A stretch of DNA of 64,000 nt from Geobacter sp. SVR (GTDB taxonomy: Bacteria; Desulfobacterota; Desulfuromonadia; Geobacterales; Pseudopelobacteraceae). Under the pieces are notes generated by a model that worked only from the letters and a program-made list of their open reading frames with translations, did not search any database and had not been told where the DNA came from. The position numbers were made by a program, and so were the translations under genes. Below are positions 28,355 to 41,867 of this stretch, piece by piece. Location of the stretch: contig NZ_AP024469.1 of NCBI RefSeq assembly GCF_016865365.1, positions 2,386,501-2,450,500 on the forward strand. The letters are read 5' to 3'. Within the stretch, counting starts at the first letter, position 1. Every line of letters begins with the position of its first letter.

Positions 28355-30688
28355 TCATCCTATCGAACCGAGTTCGAGCCGTTGGCCCCAACGGCTGACC
28401 AGTTCTTCACGCAGCCGCACATGATCGGAACCGGACAGTTCCGGATCGGCGGCCAGCAATTCAAAGGCGGCTTTACGGGCCGTTTCAAGTATCTGTCCAT
28501 CCCGCAGGATGTTGGCAATTCTGAAGTCGGGCATGCCGGACTGACGCGTGCCGAGGAAATCGCCGGGCCCCCGTATCTCGAGATCCGCCTCGGCTATGCG
28601 AAAGCCGTCGTTGGTCTTTTCCATTTCGTGCAGCCGCTTTTCGCCATCCTCGGAGAGCTTGCCCGAGGTCAGAAGAATGCAGTACGACCGGGCCTGGCCC
28701 CGGCCGACCCTGCCCCTGAGCTGATGCAGCTGGGACAGGCCGAAACGCTCGGCATGTTCGATAACCATCACCGTGGCATTGGGGACATCGATGCCCACCT
28801 CGATCACCGTGGTGGCTACCAGTATATCCGTTTCCCGAGCCTTGAAGGAGCCCATCACCGCCTCCTTCTCCTCCGGGCTCATGCGGCCGTGGAGCAGCGC
28901 CACCCGCAGACCGGGAAAGATATCGGTCCGCAGATGCTCCGCCATTTGGGCGGCAGCGCGCAGATCGGATTTTTCGGTCTCTTCGACCAGCGGATAGATC
29001 AGGTATGCCTGACGCCCCTGCCCGATCTCCCGGCGGATCATGTCGTACACCTGCGCCCGCCGCGACTCGAAATAAACACGCGTCTCGACCGGCGTCCGCC
29101 CCGGCGGCAGCTCGTCGATCACCGAGAGTGACAGGTCGCCGAACAGCGTCATGGCCAGGGTGCGCGGTATCGGTGTGGCGGTCATCACCAGGATATCGGG
29201 ATTGCTTCCCTTTTTCTTCAGAATGCCGCGCTGCAGCACCCCGAAACGATGCTGTTCGTCGATGATGCCCAGCCCGAGGCGTTTAAACTCGACTTTGTCC
29301 TGGATCACGGCATGGGTGCCGATCACGATGCGGGCACTGCCCTCGGTCACTCGCGCCATGGCGTCGCTTTTGGCCCTGCCTTTCATGCCAGCGGTCAGGA
29401 GGACCGTTTCGATGCCGAGTTCGGCACACCAGCGATGAATCGTCAGCCAGTGCTGTTCCGCCAGGATCTCGGTGGGGGCCATGATGGCCACCTGGTAATC
29501 GTTCTCGACCGCCACCAGGGCAGCCATCAGTGCCACCAGGGTCTTGCCGCACCCCACGTCCCCCTGCACCAGGCGGTGCATCGGATGAGGCGCCATCATG
29601 TCGGCCTTGATCTCGGACAACACCCGGCGCTGGGCCGCGGTCAGTTCAAAGGGCAGTAACCTGGCAAGCTGCTTAGTATAGCGGTGGGTAACCTGAAAGG
29701 CAATACCTTCCTCAAGCGTAATGCCGCGCCGTTTCAGGGCCAGCCCCAATTCCCAGAAGAAAAATTCCTCGAAGGCAAGCGAGCGGTGGGCCTGGGAACG
29801 CCCTTCGTTCAGCCCGGCGAGATCGGCGTCGGCCGGCGGCATATGCACCTGTCTGAGGGCTGCCGGCACCGGCATGAAATCATGCGGCGTCAAAAGGGAG
29901 GCGGGCAGATGGTTTTCCACATCATCGAGAAAGCGGGCAACGACCTCGCGCATCACCTTGCGCATCGGTTTCTGCTGCAGCCCCTCGGTCAGGGGATATA
30001 CCGGCACGATGCGGCCGAAATTGGCCGGGTCGGCTGCCATGATCTCCCGCACGTCCGTCCCTTCCTCCAGCCATTCCACGTCCGGGTGGTGCACCTCGCG
30101 CTGATGTCCGAAAACACTCACTTCCCCGGTAAAAATACCCTCCCTGCCGACCTTCCAGGTGCGTTTCATCCAGACGGCATTGGCGTTGAACCACTTGAGG
30201 GCGATCTGGCCGCTGGCATCCCCGACCATCGCCTCAAAGACGCGCCGCCCTCCTCGGGTGGTCACGCTATCCGCCGCCAGTATCCTCCCTTGGAAAACCT
30301 GGGAGGTCCCGGGGCGTAACCGCGCGACCGGGATCAGCTCCCGGCGATCTTCGTAACGCAGGGGCAGCAAATAGAGTGCATCCCCGACCGTTTTGATGCC
30401 CCGTTTTTCAAGCAGTTCTGCCATTTTGGGGCCGATCCCCTTGATGAACTGCATCGGCGTCTGGAGATTCTTGCGTGCAATGGCATGCCTGACGGCAACG
30501 GGGGGATCACCCGGCTTCTCCGGGGCTGCAGGGGAGGCCTTCTGGCGTGCCGGGGAAGTCGGTTGGATAACCAGAGCCCCGTCGCGCAGTTCAAGGGCCA
30601 GGGAGTCCCCCGGTTTCAGGCCCAGCTTTGCAAGCATTTCGGTGGGGATGGTGATGCGGCCGGATTTGTCGAGGCTCAGAGCGGTCAT
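28355..30688 (-). CDS. recG: ATP-dependent DNA helicase RecG with an N-terminal AbrB-like domain
   Basis: Superfamily 2 helicase that remodels stalled forks and Holliday junctions. The 777-residue protein is longer than the roughly 690 of E. coli RecG because residues 1-44 (LDKSGRITIPTEMLAKLGLK and following) read as an AbrB/MazE/SpoVT swapped-hairpin DNA-binding domain, joined by a Pro/Ala-rich linker (45-75). The RecG core follows: HhH-like GIGPKMAELLEKRGI, the wedge OB domain (about 130-230), Walker A GDVGCGKT at 376-383, DEQH at 477-480 and GRVGRG in the second helicase domain. The frame is continuous through the junction. The ATG at 30688 is the only start that includes the AbrB part. 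Confidence 0.94.
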   Translation of the reverse strand: MTALSLDKSGRITIPTEMLAKLGLKPGDSLALELRDGALVIQPTSPARQKASPAAPEKPGDPPVAVRHAIARKNLQTPMQFIKGIGPKMAELLEKRGIKTVGDALYLLPLRYEDRRELIPVARLRPGTSQVFQGRILAADSVTTRGGRRVFEAMVGDASGQIALKWFNANAVWMKRTWKVGREGIFTGEVSVFGHQREVHHPDVEWLEEGTDVREIMAADPANFGRIVPVYPLTEGLQQKPMRKVMREVVARFLDDVENHLPASLLTPHDFMPVPAALRQVHMPPADADLAGLNEGRSQAHRSLAFEEFFFWELGLALKRRGITLEEGIAFQVTHRYTKQLARLLPFELTAAQRRVLSEIKADMMAPHPMHRLVQGDVGCGKTLVALMAALVAVENDYQVAIMAPTEILAEQHWLTIHRWCAELGIETVLLTAGMKGRAKSDAMARVTEGSARIVIGTHAVIQDKVEFKRLGLGIIDEQHRFGVLQRGILKKKGSNPDILVMTATPIPRTLAMTLFGDLSLSVIDELPPGRTPVETRVYFESRRAQVYDMIRREIGQGRQAYLIYPLVEETEKSDLRAAAQMAEHLRTDIFPGLRVALLHGRMSPEEKEAVMGSFKARETDILVATTVIEVGIDVPNATVMVIEHAERFGLSQLHQLRGRVGRGQARSYCILLTSGKLSEDGEKRLHEMEKTNDGFRIAEADLEIRGPGDFLGTRQSGMPDFRIANILRDGQILETARKAAFELLAADPELSGSDHVRLREELVSRWGQRLELGSIG

Positions 30689-30777
30689 AAAATGTTCTAC
30701 AACCTGTCGGGTTATTTTGGCCCCATGATACCCGTATAAAGACGAGCGGAAAAGGATTTTGTCATTTCGGCGGCCGG

Positions 30778-31314
30778 TTATTCAAGCGGTGGGTCGAGCA
30801 GACCAAAACTTCTGATAGCCGTATGGATGGCACCGGATGATGTCAAGCGGCTTTCGAAGAGGGTAAATTCCCGTACCGGTACGGAGGATATAGCTACGGG
30901 GCCGTCCGGAAAGCCGGCAATGCTGGCGGGAGCCCTGAGGCGGGCCAGGGTGATATGGGGCGAAAAGGGGCGCTCCTCCTGAGGGATGCCGGAAGCCAGC
31001 ACTGCCGCACGAACCAGGGCAGCCAATTTCTGCAGCAGCGGTTCGGGCTCGAATCCGATCCATACTACCCGCGGCCTGCGCTTGTCGGGAAAGCAACCGG
31101 TACTGCCGAAACGGAGATCGAACCCCCTGGCCTGGATATCTGCCAGCTTGGTTGTCAGGCTTTGGGCAGTCTCCTGGTCGGTTTCTCCAAGAAATGCAAG
31201 GGTCAGATGAAGCTGGTCCGGCACGACCCACCGAGCCCCCGGGATCTCCGTGCGCAACCGGCCGAGAGTCTGTTTGACCGCATCGGGAAGTTCGATGGCA
31301 ATGAAAAGTCTCAT
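30778..31314 (-). CDS. thpR: RNA 2',3'-cyclic phosphodiesterase (2'-5' RNA ligase family)
   Basis: Two-histidine phosphoesterase of the LigT/ThpR family that opens 2',3'-cyclic phosphates on RNA. The 178-residue protein has both HxTx motifs, H36 in HLTLAFLGE and H120 in HITLARLRA, and the usual N-terminus MRLFIAIELP. It is on the minus strand upstream of recG with a gap of about 90 bp. RtcB, another enzyme acting on RNA cyclic phosphate ends, is encoded some 20 kb away. Confidence 0.92.
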   Translation of the reverse strand: MRLFIAIELPDAVKQTLGRLRTEIPGARWVVPDQLHLTLAFLGETDQETAQSLTTKLADIQARGFDLRFGSTGCFPDKRRPRVVWIGFEPEPLLQKLAALVRAAVLASGIPQEERPFSPHITLARLRAPASIAGFPDGPVAISSVPVREFTLFESRLTSSGAIHTAIRSFGLLDPPLE

Positions 31315-31359
31315 GCTCTATACTCCTCCCGCAAGTATACCGCAGGCACACGATCGCCC

Positions 31360-31397
31360 AAAAAAACAGGCCCCGGACGGAAACCATCGGGGGCCTG
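31360..31397 (-). terminator. Rho-independent terminator after the DUF1858 gene
   Basis: CAGGCCCC (31367-31374) and GGGGCCTG (31390-31397) form an 8-bp GC-rich stem; on the minus strand it is followed directly by seven T residues. It ends the DUF1858 gene and separates it from thpR. Confidence 0.9.
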
Positions 31398-31424
31398 AAT
31401 GCTGTCTGCTATGCCGGGATTGTG

Positions 31425-31625
31425 CTACGCAACGGCGGCGTTGAGATCCTTGACAAGGGTCTCGGCATCGATGCCATGGGCATTGGCGCCCTGCTCAAGG
31501 CTTTCGTTCTGGGCGCCCATGCAGCCGATGCAGCCCAGGTTGTATTTCTGCAGTACCTTGACCGATTCGGGGTAGGTACGCATCACTTCGAAAAAGGTCA
31601 TGTCCTTGGTGATTTTGTCGCTCAT
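31425..31625 (-). CDS. DUF1858 domain protein
   Basis: The 66-residue protein belongs to the DUF1858 (ScdA N-terminal-like) family, found alone or fused to hybrid-cluster or hemerythrin proteins. It contains the conserved pattern MTFFEVMRTYPESVKVLQKY and the cysteine pair CIGC, which may bind a metal or react with nitric oxide or sulfur compounds; its role is not established. The ATG at 31625 has GGAG at a good spacing, while the upstream ATG at 31631 would be too close. It lies between greA and thpR and has its own terminator. Confidence 0.85.
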   Translation of the reverse strand: MSDKITKDMTFFEVMRTYPESVKVLQKYNLGCIGCMGAQNESLEQGANAHGIDAETLVKDLNAAVA

Positions 31626-31659
31626 ATCCATTCTCCTCTCGTTTCGCCGTGCTCAGCGA

Positions 31660-32136
31660 TTACTCGTACTTGATGTCAATGATCTCGTATTCCTTTGTTC
31701 CGGAAGGCACGCTGACCCTGACCGAGTCATCCAGCTTGTGACCGATCAGCGCCTTGCCGACCGGTGAGGTACAGGAGATCTTGCCCTGCTTGATATCGGC
31801 CTCGTCCTCGCCGACGATGCGGTAGGTAACCTCTTCCTCCGAGGCGGTATCGTACAGCGTAACGGTTGCGCCGAACACGACTTTGTCCGGGGTAAGGCCC
31901 CGCAGGTCCACCACATGTGCACGCGCCAGCTTGCCGTTGATCTCCTGGATGCGCCCTTCGATGAATCCCTGGCGGTTTTTGGCTGCATCGTATTCCGCGT
32001 TTTCAGACAGATCCCCGTGGGAACGGGCTTCCGCTATGTCCTGAATCACCCTGGGGCGCTCTTCGCGGATCAGCCGCTTGAGCTCCTCCTGCAAGGCCTC
32101 ATAGCTTTCTTTGGTCAATGGGATTGTATGAGACAT
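31660..32136 (-). CDS. greA: Transcription elongation factor GreA
   Basis: Binds the secondary channel of RNA polymerase and stimulates cleavage of backtracked transcripts. The 158-residue protein has the N-terminal coiled coil (residues 1-75, including IQDIAEARSHGDLSENAEYDAAK, which carries the acidic tip) and the C-terminal FKBP-like domain with SPVGKALIGHKLDD. It is 60 bp downstream of carB on the same strand and probably co-transcribed; the carB-greA order is common in this group of bacteria. Confidence 0.96.
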   Translation of the reverse strand: MSHTIPLTKESYEALQEELKRLIREERPRVIQDIAEARSHGDLSENAEYDAAKNRQGFIEGRIQEINGKLARAHVVDLRGLTPDKVVFGATVTLYDTASEEEVTYRIVGEDEADIKQGKISCTSPVGKALIGHKLDDSVRVSVPSGTKEYEIIDIKYE

Positions 32137-32196
32137 CGAACTACGACTCCTTATGAGGAATTCTTGTTACTACCTGCCTGCTTTCGCCTTCAGGTG

Positions 32197-35437
<3,241 letters not shown>

Positions 35438-35445
<8 letters not shown>

Positions 35446-36271
35446 GTGTTTGTTTTCCTGTTATCTTTTTGTGATATAACTTTAGCTTAGCAACTAACTC
35501 TTTAATTGTTTTATGATTTATTCCGATTAGAAACAAAAATATCAATAATGCATCAAGAATAGTAATCTTATTTAATGTACCGATCAATAATATTCTAAAG
35601 CTTATGATGGAAAAAGTTAGTGCTAATAACTCATGTAATTTTAAATACTCATCTCTATCAATATATAAGTTAATAACTATAAAAAGACAAAAAATAAATA
35701 ATGTTACTGTTATAACCACAATAAAATAAGATCGTTTAATGTCAAAACTAATAAAGTTATTTTTCAATTTAATATTAGTTCTAAAGTTTTCAGTATCTTT
35801 AAAAATTAACGTTGAAGTATTATCAATATTCGCAAATTCGGTGGTATTTTCAGTTATATATTTAATTCTGTAGGATATTTCAGTTAGATATCTATCAAAA
35901 GGAAAGTTCTTAAGCTTACCCTTCATTTCTATGATAATTGGTTCCCGATTAACCCAAATAACTTCAGTTGGATTTCCAAACCTATTCTGTGGAACTAAAA
36001 AAATAATTTTTTCATTTGGTATTATAGAGTTATTCTCTTGTATTAAGAGTATTAAAGAGGTTTTAGCATCATTTTTATCTATTTTGAGCAGTCCATTAGG
36101 AATTAAAGCAACATCTAAATACAGGTTACTATTGTCTATTTTATTTACTTTTATATTAAAAGGATAAAGATGATTGCCTTCACAACTAAAGTGGCTTTCC
36201 TGTGTTTGCTGAAAAGAAAAAAATAAGCTAACAGCTAATATGATTGATATTATGAAAACTGTATATCTCAT
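35438..36271 (-). CDS. AT-rich membrane protein with FPFD motif, possibly DUF4436-like; probably acquired by transfer
   Basis: The 277-residue protein has an N-terminal membrane anchor or signal (6-22), an ectodomain of about 150 residues and three C-terminal membrane helices (about 178-200, 212-232 and 235-250), ending in a Lys-rich tail. The ectodomain ends with [13 protein letters not shown]; an FPFD-x-Y motif followed by membrane helices is known from DUF4436 proteins and, more distantly, the Pro-loop of pentameric ligand-gated channels. Assignment to DUF4436 is tentative. The gene is strikingly AT-rich against its neighbours: two sampled 60-base lines (35521 and 35701) hold only 14 and 13 G or C. 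It lies inside the carA-carB interval. Confidence 0.75.
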
Positions 36272-36274
36272 CCC

Positions 36275-36601
36275 TTACCTAAATATAAAAAAAACGGCTC
36301 CGGCCAGGCAGCACCCGGCCCAGAGATAATTCCATGTCAGGGAGGTTCCCATGTAGAAAACCGCAAACGGCACGAACACCGTCAGGGTGATGACCTCCTG
36401 GATGATCTTCAGTTGCGCCAGGCTGAAAGTCCCGTAGCCCATGCGGTTGGCCGGCACCTGCAGCAGATACTCGAAAAAGGCGATACTCCACGACACCAGG
36501 ACCGCGATCAGCCAATGCCGGGAACTGAGATTCTTGAGATGGGCATACCAGGCAAAGGTCATGAACACGTTGGATAGGATCAGCAAGACTATCGTTCTCA
36601 T
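36275..36601 (-). CDS. DMT-family / DUF486 small membrane protein
   Basis: The 108-residue protein has four membrane helices and the DUF486 pattern TFAWYAHLK near residue 15 and ISWSIAFFEYLLQVPANR-like sequence near 37, then LKIIQEVITLTVFVPFAVFYM. DUF486 proteins are distant relatives of the drug/metabolite transporter superfamily with no proven substrate. The stop of this gene's upstream neighbour, a radical SAM gene, overlaps its start (ATGA). It lies between that gene and the AT-rich membrane gene. Confidence 0.85.
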   Translation of the reverse strand: MRTIVLLILSNVFMTFAWYAHLKNLSSRHWLIAVLVSWSIAFFEYLLQVPANRMGYGTFSLAQLKIIQEVITLTVFVPFAVFYMGTSLTWNYLWAGCCLAGAVFFIFR

Positions 36602-37524
36602 ACCGCTCCCCGCTCCTCGTCCAGTTCTTGCACCCAGCCGTTTTCAAGGGATGCCTCCTCCAGGGCCTCGACTGCGGCATCGTACTCGTCGCCGGTCAGG
36701 GTGCGGTCGATGCCAGGGGTGTCCATGGCCCGATGGGCGGGAAAATACTGGCTCATCAACGCCACGTGGGTCTCGGTGCCCAGGTTGCGGGCGATCCAGC
36801 TCAGCGTATCCCTGCTGCCCCCCTTGCCCTCCGGCAGTACCAGATGTCGGACGATCAGGCCGCTGAGGGCGATGTCCTCCTCATCGGTGCGCAAATGCCC
36901 TACCTGACGGAGCATCTCTGCCACAGCGTCGCGGTTGGTTTCCGAATAGCCGGGGGCACCGGATACGGCGACCGCCGATTCATTGGAGGCATACTTCATA
37001 TCCGGCAGGTAAACGGCCACCACACCATCCAGGAGCCTCAGCGCATCAACCTTCTCATAGCCGCTGGAATTCCAGACGATCGGGAGACGGAAACCCTGCG
37101 GAATAGCAAGATACAGGGCTGCCAGAATCTGGGGCAGGTAGTGGGTCGGCGTAACGAAGTTGATGTTGTGCACCCGCTGCCGCTGCAGCTTGAGCATCCG
37201 CTGCGCCAGCCCGGCCGCCGTGGTGTCCTCGCCGTTGCCCAACTGGCTGATGGGGAAGTTCTGGCAAAAGCGGCATTTCAAGGAACAGCCGGACAGGAAG
37301 ATCGTGCCGGAACCTCGCGTGCCGGAGATGGGGGGTTCCTCGCCGCGGTGCACATTGGCCGAGGCGATGCGCGGATGGGCGCCGGCACCGCAGAGGCCCG
37401 TTTCCCCGGCAATACGGTTCACGCCGCAATCGTGGGGACACAGGTCGCAGGCCGCCAGCCGTCGGTAGGCCTCCCGGACACGCTGCAGCAATTCGCCTGA
37501 TTGATAAAGATCTAAGTAATGCAT
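36598..37524 (-). CDS. Radical SAM protein, PflX / PflA-like
   Basis: The 308-residue protein has the radical SAM CX3CX2C motif at C80, C84 and C87 (CSLKCRFC) and, before it, a second cysteine cluster C26, C29, C33 and C45 that may bind another Fe-S cluster. This matches the uncharacterised PflX group (COG1313) related to pyruvate formate-lyase activating enzymes; the substrate is unknown. It sits between carA and carB in the pyrimidine cluster of Geobacter-like genomes, but no functional link is known. It overlaps the DUF486 gene by four bases. Confidence 0.88.
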   Translation of the reverse strand: MHYLDLYQSGELLQRVREAYRRLAACDLCPHDCGVNRIAGETGLCGAGAHPRIASANVHRGEEPPISGTRGSGTIFLSGCSLKCRFCQNFPISQLGNGEDTTAAGLAQRMLKLQRQRVHNINFVTPTHYLPQILAALYLAIPQGFRLPIVWNSSGYEKVDALRLLDGVVAVYLPDMKYASNESAVAVSGAPGYSETNRDAVAEMLRQVGHLRTDEEDIALSGLIVRHLVLPEGKGGSRDTLSWIARNLGTETHVALMSQYFPAHRAMDTPGIDRTLTGDEYDAAVEALEEASLENGWVQELDEERGAV

Positions 37525-37593
37525 AGGGACCGGGGATTGGGGGCTGGGGACCGGGAAATCTTGTTTAACTGATCCCCGGCTCCTGATCCCTGA

Positions 37594-38715
37594 TCACCGA
37601 TTTTTCTCCATCAGTTCCACGAACCGTCCGAACAGATAATGCGAATCGTGCGGACCGGGCGAGGCCTCGGGATGATGCTGCACCGAGAAGATCGGCAGCG
37701 AACAGTGACTGATACCCTCCACGGTCTGGTCGTTCAGATTCTCGTGCCCCAGGCAGGCTGCATCGCCCAGTGAATCGAGATCAACGGCAAAGCCGTGATT
37801 CTGTGAGGTGATTTCGACCTTACGGGTGGCCATGTCCATGACCGGCAGGTTGGAGCCGTGGTTGCCGAAGGGGAGTTTCATGGTCTTGCCCCCCAGGGCC
37901 AACCCCAGCAACTGGTGCCCCAGGCAGATGCCGAACACCGGCTTTTTGCCGATGAATTTGCGGATCTCCGCCTGCACCTGTGCCAGCGGTTCGGGATCGC
38001 CGGGGCCGTTGCTGAGGAAAATGCCGTCCGGATTCATGGCCAGGGCCTCTTCGGCCGGGAAATTGGCCGGTACCACGGTCACGTCACAACCGGCATCCAC
38101 CAGGCAGCGCAGGATGTTGTACTTGATGCCGAAATCGTAGGCCACCACCTTGTACTTCAGACCGGAGCGGTCCACCTCGGGATAGCCCCCTTCCAGGTCC
38201 CACAGCCCCTGGGTCCAGTGGTAGGGCTGATCGCAGGAGACACCGCTGGCCAGATCAAGGCCGGACATGCTGGGAATGGCGCGCGCTTTGGCGATCAGGC
38301 TTTCATGGTTGAAATCAATGGTGGAGATGATGCCGTTCTGGGCTCCCTTGTCGCGCAGATGGCGGGTCAGGGCACGGGTGTCCAGGCCATGGATGCCGAC
38401 CACGCCGTTCTCCTTCAGGTAGGCGTCCAGGCTCATGGTGGCGCGCCAGTTGGAGTAACAGTCCTGGTATTCACGGACGATGAAGCCGGACAGGAACAGC
38501 CCGCGGCTCTCGATGTCCTCGGGGTTTATGCCGGTGTTGCCGATCTGGGTATAGGTCATGGTAACCATCTGGCCCTTGTAGGAGGGATCGGTCAACACTT
38601 CCTGGTACCCGGACATGGCGGTATTGAACACGACTTCGCCGGTGGCCTCGCCGCCGGCGCCAAATGATCTGCCTTCAAAGATGCGCCCGTCAGCGAGCGC
38701 CAGAACTGCTTTCAT
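37594..38715 (-). CDS. carA: Carbamoyl-phosphate synthase small subunit
   Basis: Glutaminase subunit that supplies ammonia to CarB. The 373-residue protein has the N-terminal CPSase_sm domain (FNTAMSGYQEVLTDPSYKGQ near 30) and a class I glutamine amidotransferase domain with nucleophile C264 in FGICLGHQLLGLALGG and the His/Glu pair in VQHHPEASPGP. It lies between pyrC and the radical SAM gene on the minus strand. Confidence 0.97.
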   Translation of the reverse strand: MKAVLALADGRIFEGRSFGAGGEATGEVVFNTAMSGYQEVLTDPSYKGQMVTMTYTQIGNTGINPEDIESRGLFLSGFIVREYQDCYSNWRATMSLDAYLKENGVVGIHGLDTRALTRHLRDKGAQNGIISTIDFNHESLIAKARAIPSMSGLDLASGVSCDQPYHWTQGLWDLEGGYPEVDRSGLKYKVVAYDFGIKYNILRCLVDAGCDVTVVPANFPAEEALAMNPDGIFLSNGPGDPEPLAQVQAEIRKFIGKKPVFGICLGHQLLGLALGGKTMKLPFGNHGSNLPVMDMATRKVEITSQNHGFAVDLDSLGDAACLGHENLNDQTVEGISHCSLPIFSVQHHPEASPGPHDSHYLFGRFVELMEKNR

Positions 38716-38801
38716 GCGGTTGACTCCTGTATAAGTAAAAAGCTTTTACCACGGAGGACATTTCTTCCACGTCCTCTATGGGAAATAAGGTTTCCTTGGT
38801 T

Positions 38802-40079
38802 TTATTGCCGTGAGAACGTGATCTTCCCACCGACAACGGTACAGGCGGCAGCCCCTTGAAGCTCCCAGCCCAGGAAGGGAGAGTTCTTGGACTTGCTGGC
38901 CAGTTTGTCCTTCTCCACGGTCCAGGCGGCTGCGGGATCGATGAGGGTGATATCGGCAATGCTGCCGCTCTTCAGGCTGCCGCGTTGAAGTCCCAGGATT
39001 TTCGAAGAGTTGACTGACATTTTCTCAACCAACTGATCAAGTGTCAACACCCCTTCTTCAACCAGCCTGAGCGACAACGGCAGCGATGTTTCCAGGCCGA
39101 TAATGCCGTTCAGGGCCGCGTTGAACTCCACATCCTTCTCGTCCAGGTGATGGGGGGCATGGTCGGTGGCGATGCAGTCGATGGTACCGTCCCGGAGCCC
39201 TTCCTTGATGGCCGCCACATCACCGGCTTCGCGCAGCGGCGGATTCATCTTGGCATTGGTGTTATACCCGCGCACCGCATCATCAGTCAGGGTAAAGTAG
39301 TGCGGAGCGGTCTCGCAGGTCACTTGGACCCCGCGCGCCTTGGCCTCGCGGATGATGCGCACCGAACCGCTGGTGGAGACGTGGGCGATGTGGATCGGGG
39401 AATTGGTGTATTCGGCCAGCATCACGTCACGGGCCGTGGCGATGTCTTCGGCCACCCGGGGAATGCCCTTCAGACCGATCTCGGTGGAGGTGAAGCCTTC
39501 GTTCATGGTCCCCTCTCCCACCAGCGCCAGGTCTTCGGCATGGCTGATCACCAGGATGCCCATGCCCCGGGCATACTCCAGGGCCCGGCGCATCAGTTCG
39601 CTGTTGGTCACCGGCCGGCCATCGTCCGATACCGCCACACAGCCTGACTCTTTCAGTTCACCCATTTCGGAGAGCCGGTCGCCGTTCATGCCGCAGGTAA
39701 TGGTGCCGACCGGGAACACGTTACAGAAGCCTTCGCTCTTGGCCTTGTTGATGATGTAGCTGGCAATGGCCTTGTTGTCGATGGCCGGCTTGGTGTTGGG
39801 CATGCAGACAACGGAGGTGAAGCCGCCGGCTGCGGCCGCACGCGTACCGCTGACGATGTCTTCCTTGTACTCCAGGCCGGGATCGCGCAGGTGCACGTGC
39901 ATGTCAATCAGTCCCGGTACCACGTATTTACCGGTTGCATCAACGGTTTCGGTACCTGCCTGAGCAGCCAGACCTTTGCCGATCTCCTTGATCAGTCCGT
40001 TTTCAACCAGCACATCCAGCGTATCGTCCAGCCCCTGGGAGGGGTCGATCACCCTGCCCCCTTTGATCAGAAGATTCAT
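38802..40079 (-). CDS. pyrC: Dihydroorotase
   Basis: Zinc amidohydrolase that cyclises carbamoyl-aspartate to dihydroorotate. The 425-residue type I protein has the metal-binding H61 and H63 in [10 protein letters not shown], further conserved histidines in [17 protein letters not shown] and [12 protein letters not shown], and [13 protein letters not shown] carrying the catalytic aspartate. With all metal ligands present it is likely an active enzyme rather than the inactive PyrX form. It is between pyrB and carA; a palindromic repeat fills the gap to pyrB. Confidence 0.95.
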   Translation of the reverse strand: MNLLIKGGRVIDPSQGLDDTLDVLVENGLIKEIGKGLAAQAGTETVDATGKYVVPGLIDMHVHLRDPGLEYKEDIVSGTRAAAAGGFTSVVCMPNTKPAIDNKAIASYIINKAKSEGFCNVFPVGTITCGMNGDRLSEMGELKESGCVAVSDDGRPVTNSELMRRALEYARGMGILVISHAEDLALVGEGTMNEGFTSTEIGLKGIPRVAEDIATARDVMLAEYTNSPIHIAHVSTSGSVRIIREAKARGVQVTCETAPHYFTLTDDAVRGYNTNAKMNPPLREAGDVAAIKEGLRDGTIDCIATDHAPHHLDEKDVEFNAALNGIIGLETSLPLSLRLVEEGVLTLDQLVEKMSVNSSKILGLQRGSLKSGSIADITLIDPAAAWTVEKDKLASKSKNSPFLGWELQGAAACTVVGGKITFSRQ

Positions 40080-40119
40080 ATAATCACCTCGTCACTTGTA
40101 ATTAGGAATTGCTGCATAA

Positions 40120-40239
40120 CCGGCAATTTTTCGCCAGATCAAGGCTGTCGAGGGAGAGCGCGGAGGCGTAGCACCCAACAGGGCATAAACAGCGCTACGC
40201 CGCACAAGCGAACCCGAAAGCTGGCGGAAAAGCGGCCGG
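40120..40239. repeat. Palindromic intergenic repeat, copy 2 (between pyrB and pyrC)
   Basis: Imperfect outer arms (CCGGCAATTTTTCGCCAG at 40120-40137 and CTGGCGGAAAAGCGGCCGG at 40221-40239) flank a core made of GCGGAGGCGTAGC (40160-40172), 18 bases, and AGCGCTACGCCGCACAAG (40191-40208). The core is the reverse complement of the core at 4027-4057, with 13/13 and 17/18 matches, except that copy 1 lacks the 18-base loop. It ends at the pyrB stop codon. Confidence 0.7.
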
Positions 40240-40240
40240 T

Positions 40241-41176
40241 TCACTCAAGTTCGCCGCCGCAGACGTGGTAGAGCATCGCCATCCTCACCGCCACACCGTT
40301 CTCTACCTGCTTGAGGATGTGCGACTGGGGACCGTCCACCACGTAGGAGGACATCTCAACCCCGCGGTTGATCGGGCCGGGGTGCATGACCATGGCATCC
40401 GGTCTGGCCAGCTTGAGGTTTTCGGGATTGAGCCCGAAGTAGCGCGAGTATTCCCGGGCATTGGGCATCAAGGTCTTGCCCTGGCGCTCCTGCTGGATGC
40501 GCAGCATCATGACCACATCCGCATCCTGAACTGCCTCCTTCATGGTGGCGCAGACCGTGACGTTGCCCAGCCGTTCAGCACCGGGGGGCACCATAGTCGG
40601 AGGGCCGGCCAGGAAGACCTGCGACCCCATCTTGGTCAGCCCCTGGATGTTGGAGCGGGCCACGCGGCTGTGGGTTATGTCGCCGATGATGGCCACCTTG
40701 AGCCCATCCAGCCGGCCGAAGCGGTCCTTCATGGTCAGCATGTCCAAAAGCCCCTGGGAAGGGTGTTCGTGGGTACCGTCTCCGGCATTGACGATCGAGC
40801 AGTTCGGCAGCTTGCCGGACAGAAAATAGTGCGAACCGGATACGGCGTGGCGCATGACGATGATGTCAGGTTTCATGGCCAGCAGGTTGAGGGCAGTATC
40901 CGCCAGGGTTTCGCCTTTGGTGGCGGAGCTGGAAGAAGGGGTGATGTTGACGGTATCTGCCGAAAGCCGCTTGCCGGCAATTTCGAAGGAGGTGCGCGTG
41001 CGGGTTGAAGACTCGTAGAACAGATTGATGATCGTTTTGCCCCGCAAGGTGGGCACTTTTTTGATGTCCCGGCTGTTGATCTCGCGCATGCTCTCGGCCG
41101 TGGACAGGAGCAGTTCTATCTCCTCCTTGGTAAGATCACGCAGCGCAATAATGTTCTTATGCTTGAATTCCGCCAT
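40241..41176 (-). CDS. pyrB: Aspartate carbamoyltransferase catalytic subunit
   Basis: Condenses carbamoyl phosphate with aspartate in the committed step of pyrimidine synthesis. The 311-residue protein has the carbamoyl-phosphate-binding [11 protein letters not shown] (55-65), KGETLADTA, and [11 protein letters not shown]. No pyrI regulatory subunit is adjacent, as usual where PyrR controls the operon. The open frame runs 57 codons further upstream into pyrR, but [19 protein letters not shown] with GAGGGGGG before it fixes the start at 41176. It starts 14 bp after pyrR. Confidence 0.96.
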   Translation of the reverse strand: MAEFKHKNIIALRDLTKEEIELLLSTAESMREINSRDIKKVPTLRGKTIINLFYESSTRTRTSFEIAGKRLSADTVNITPSSSSATKGETLADTALNLLAMKPDIIVMRHAVSGSHYFLSGKLPNCSIVNAGDGTHEHPSQGLLDMLTMKDRFGRLDGLKVAIIGDITHSRVARSNIQGLTKMGSQVFLAGPPTMVPPGAERLGNVTVCATMKEAVQDADVVMMLRIQQERQGKTLMPNAREYSRYFGLNPENLKLARPDAMVMHPGPINRGVEMSSYVVDGPQSHILKQVENGVAVRMAMLYHVCGGELE

Positions 41177-41190
41177 GCCCCCCTCCTCTC

Positions 41191-41847
<657 letters not shown>

Positions 41848-41867
41848 CAGTAAAATGTATTGGAGGC

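Noticed and set aside
37525-37593. Low-complexity GGGGA/TCCCC tracts between the radical SAM gene and carA
   Set aside because: They form a loose imperfect inverted repeat, but matches are too poor to call an element or a terminator.
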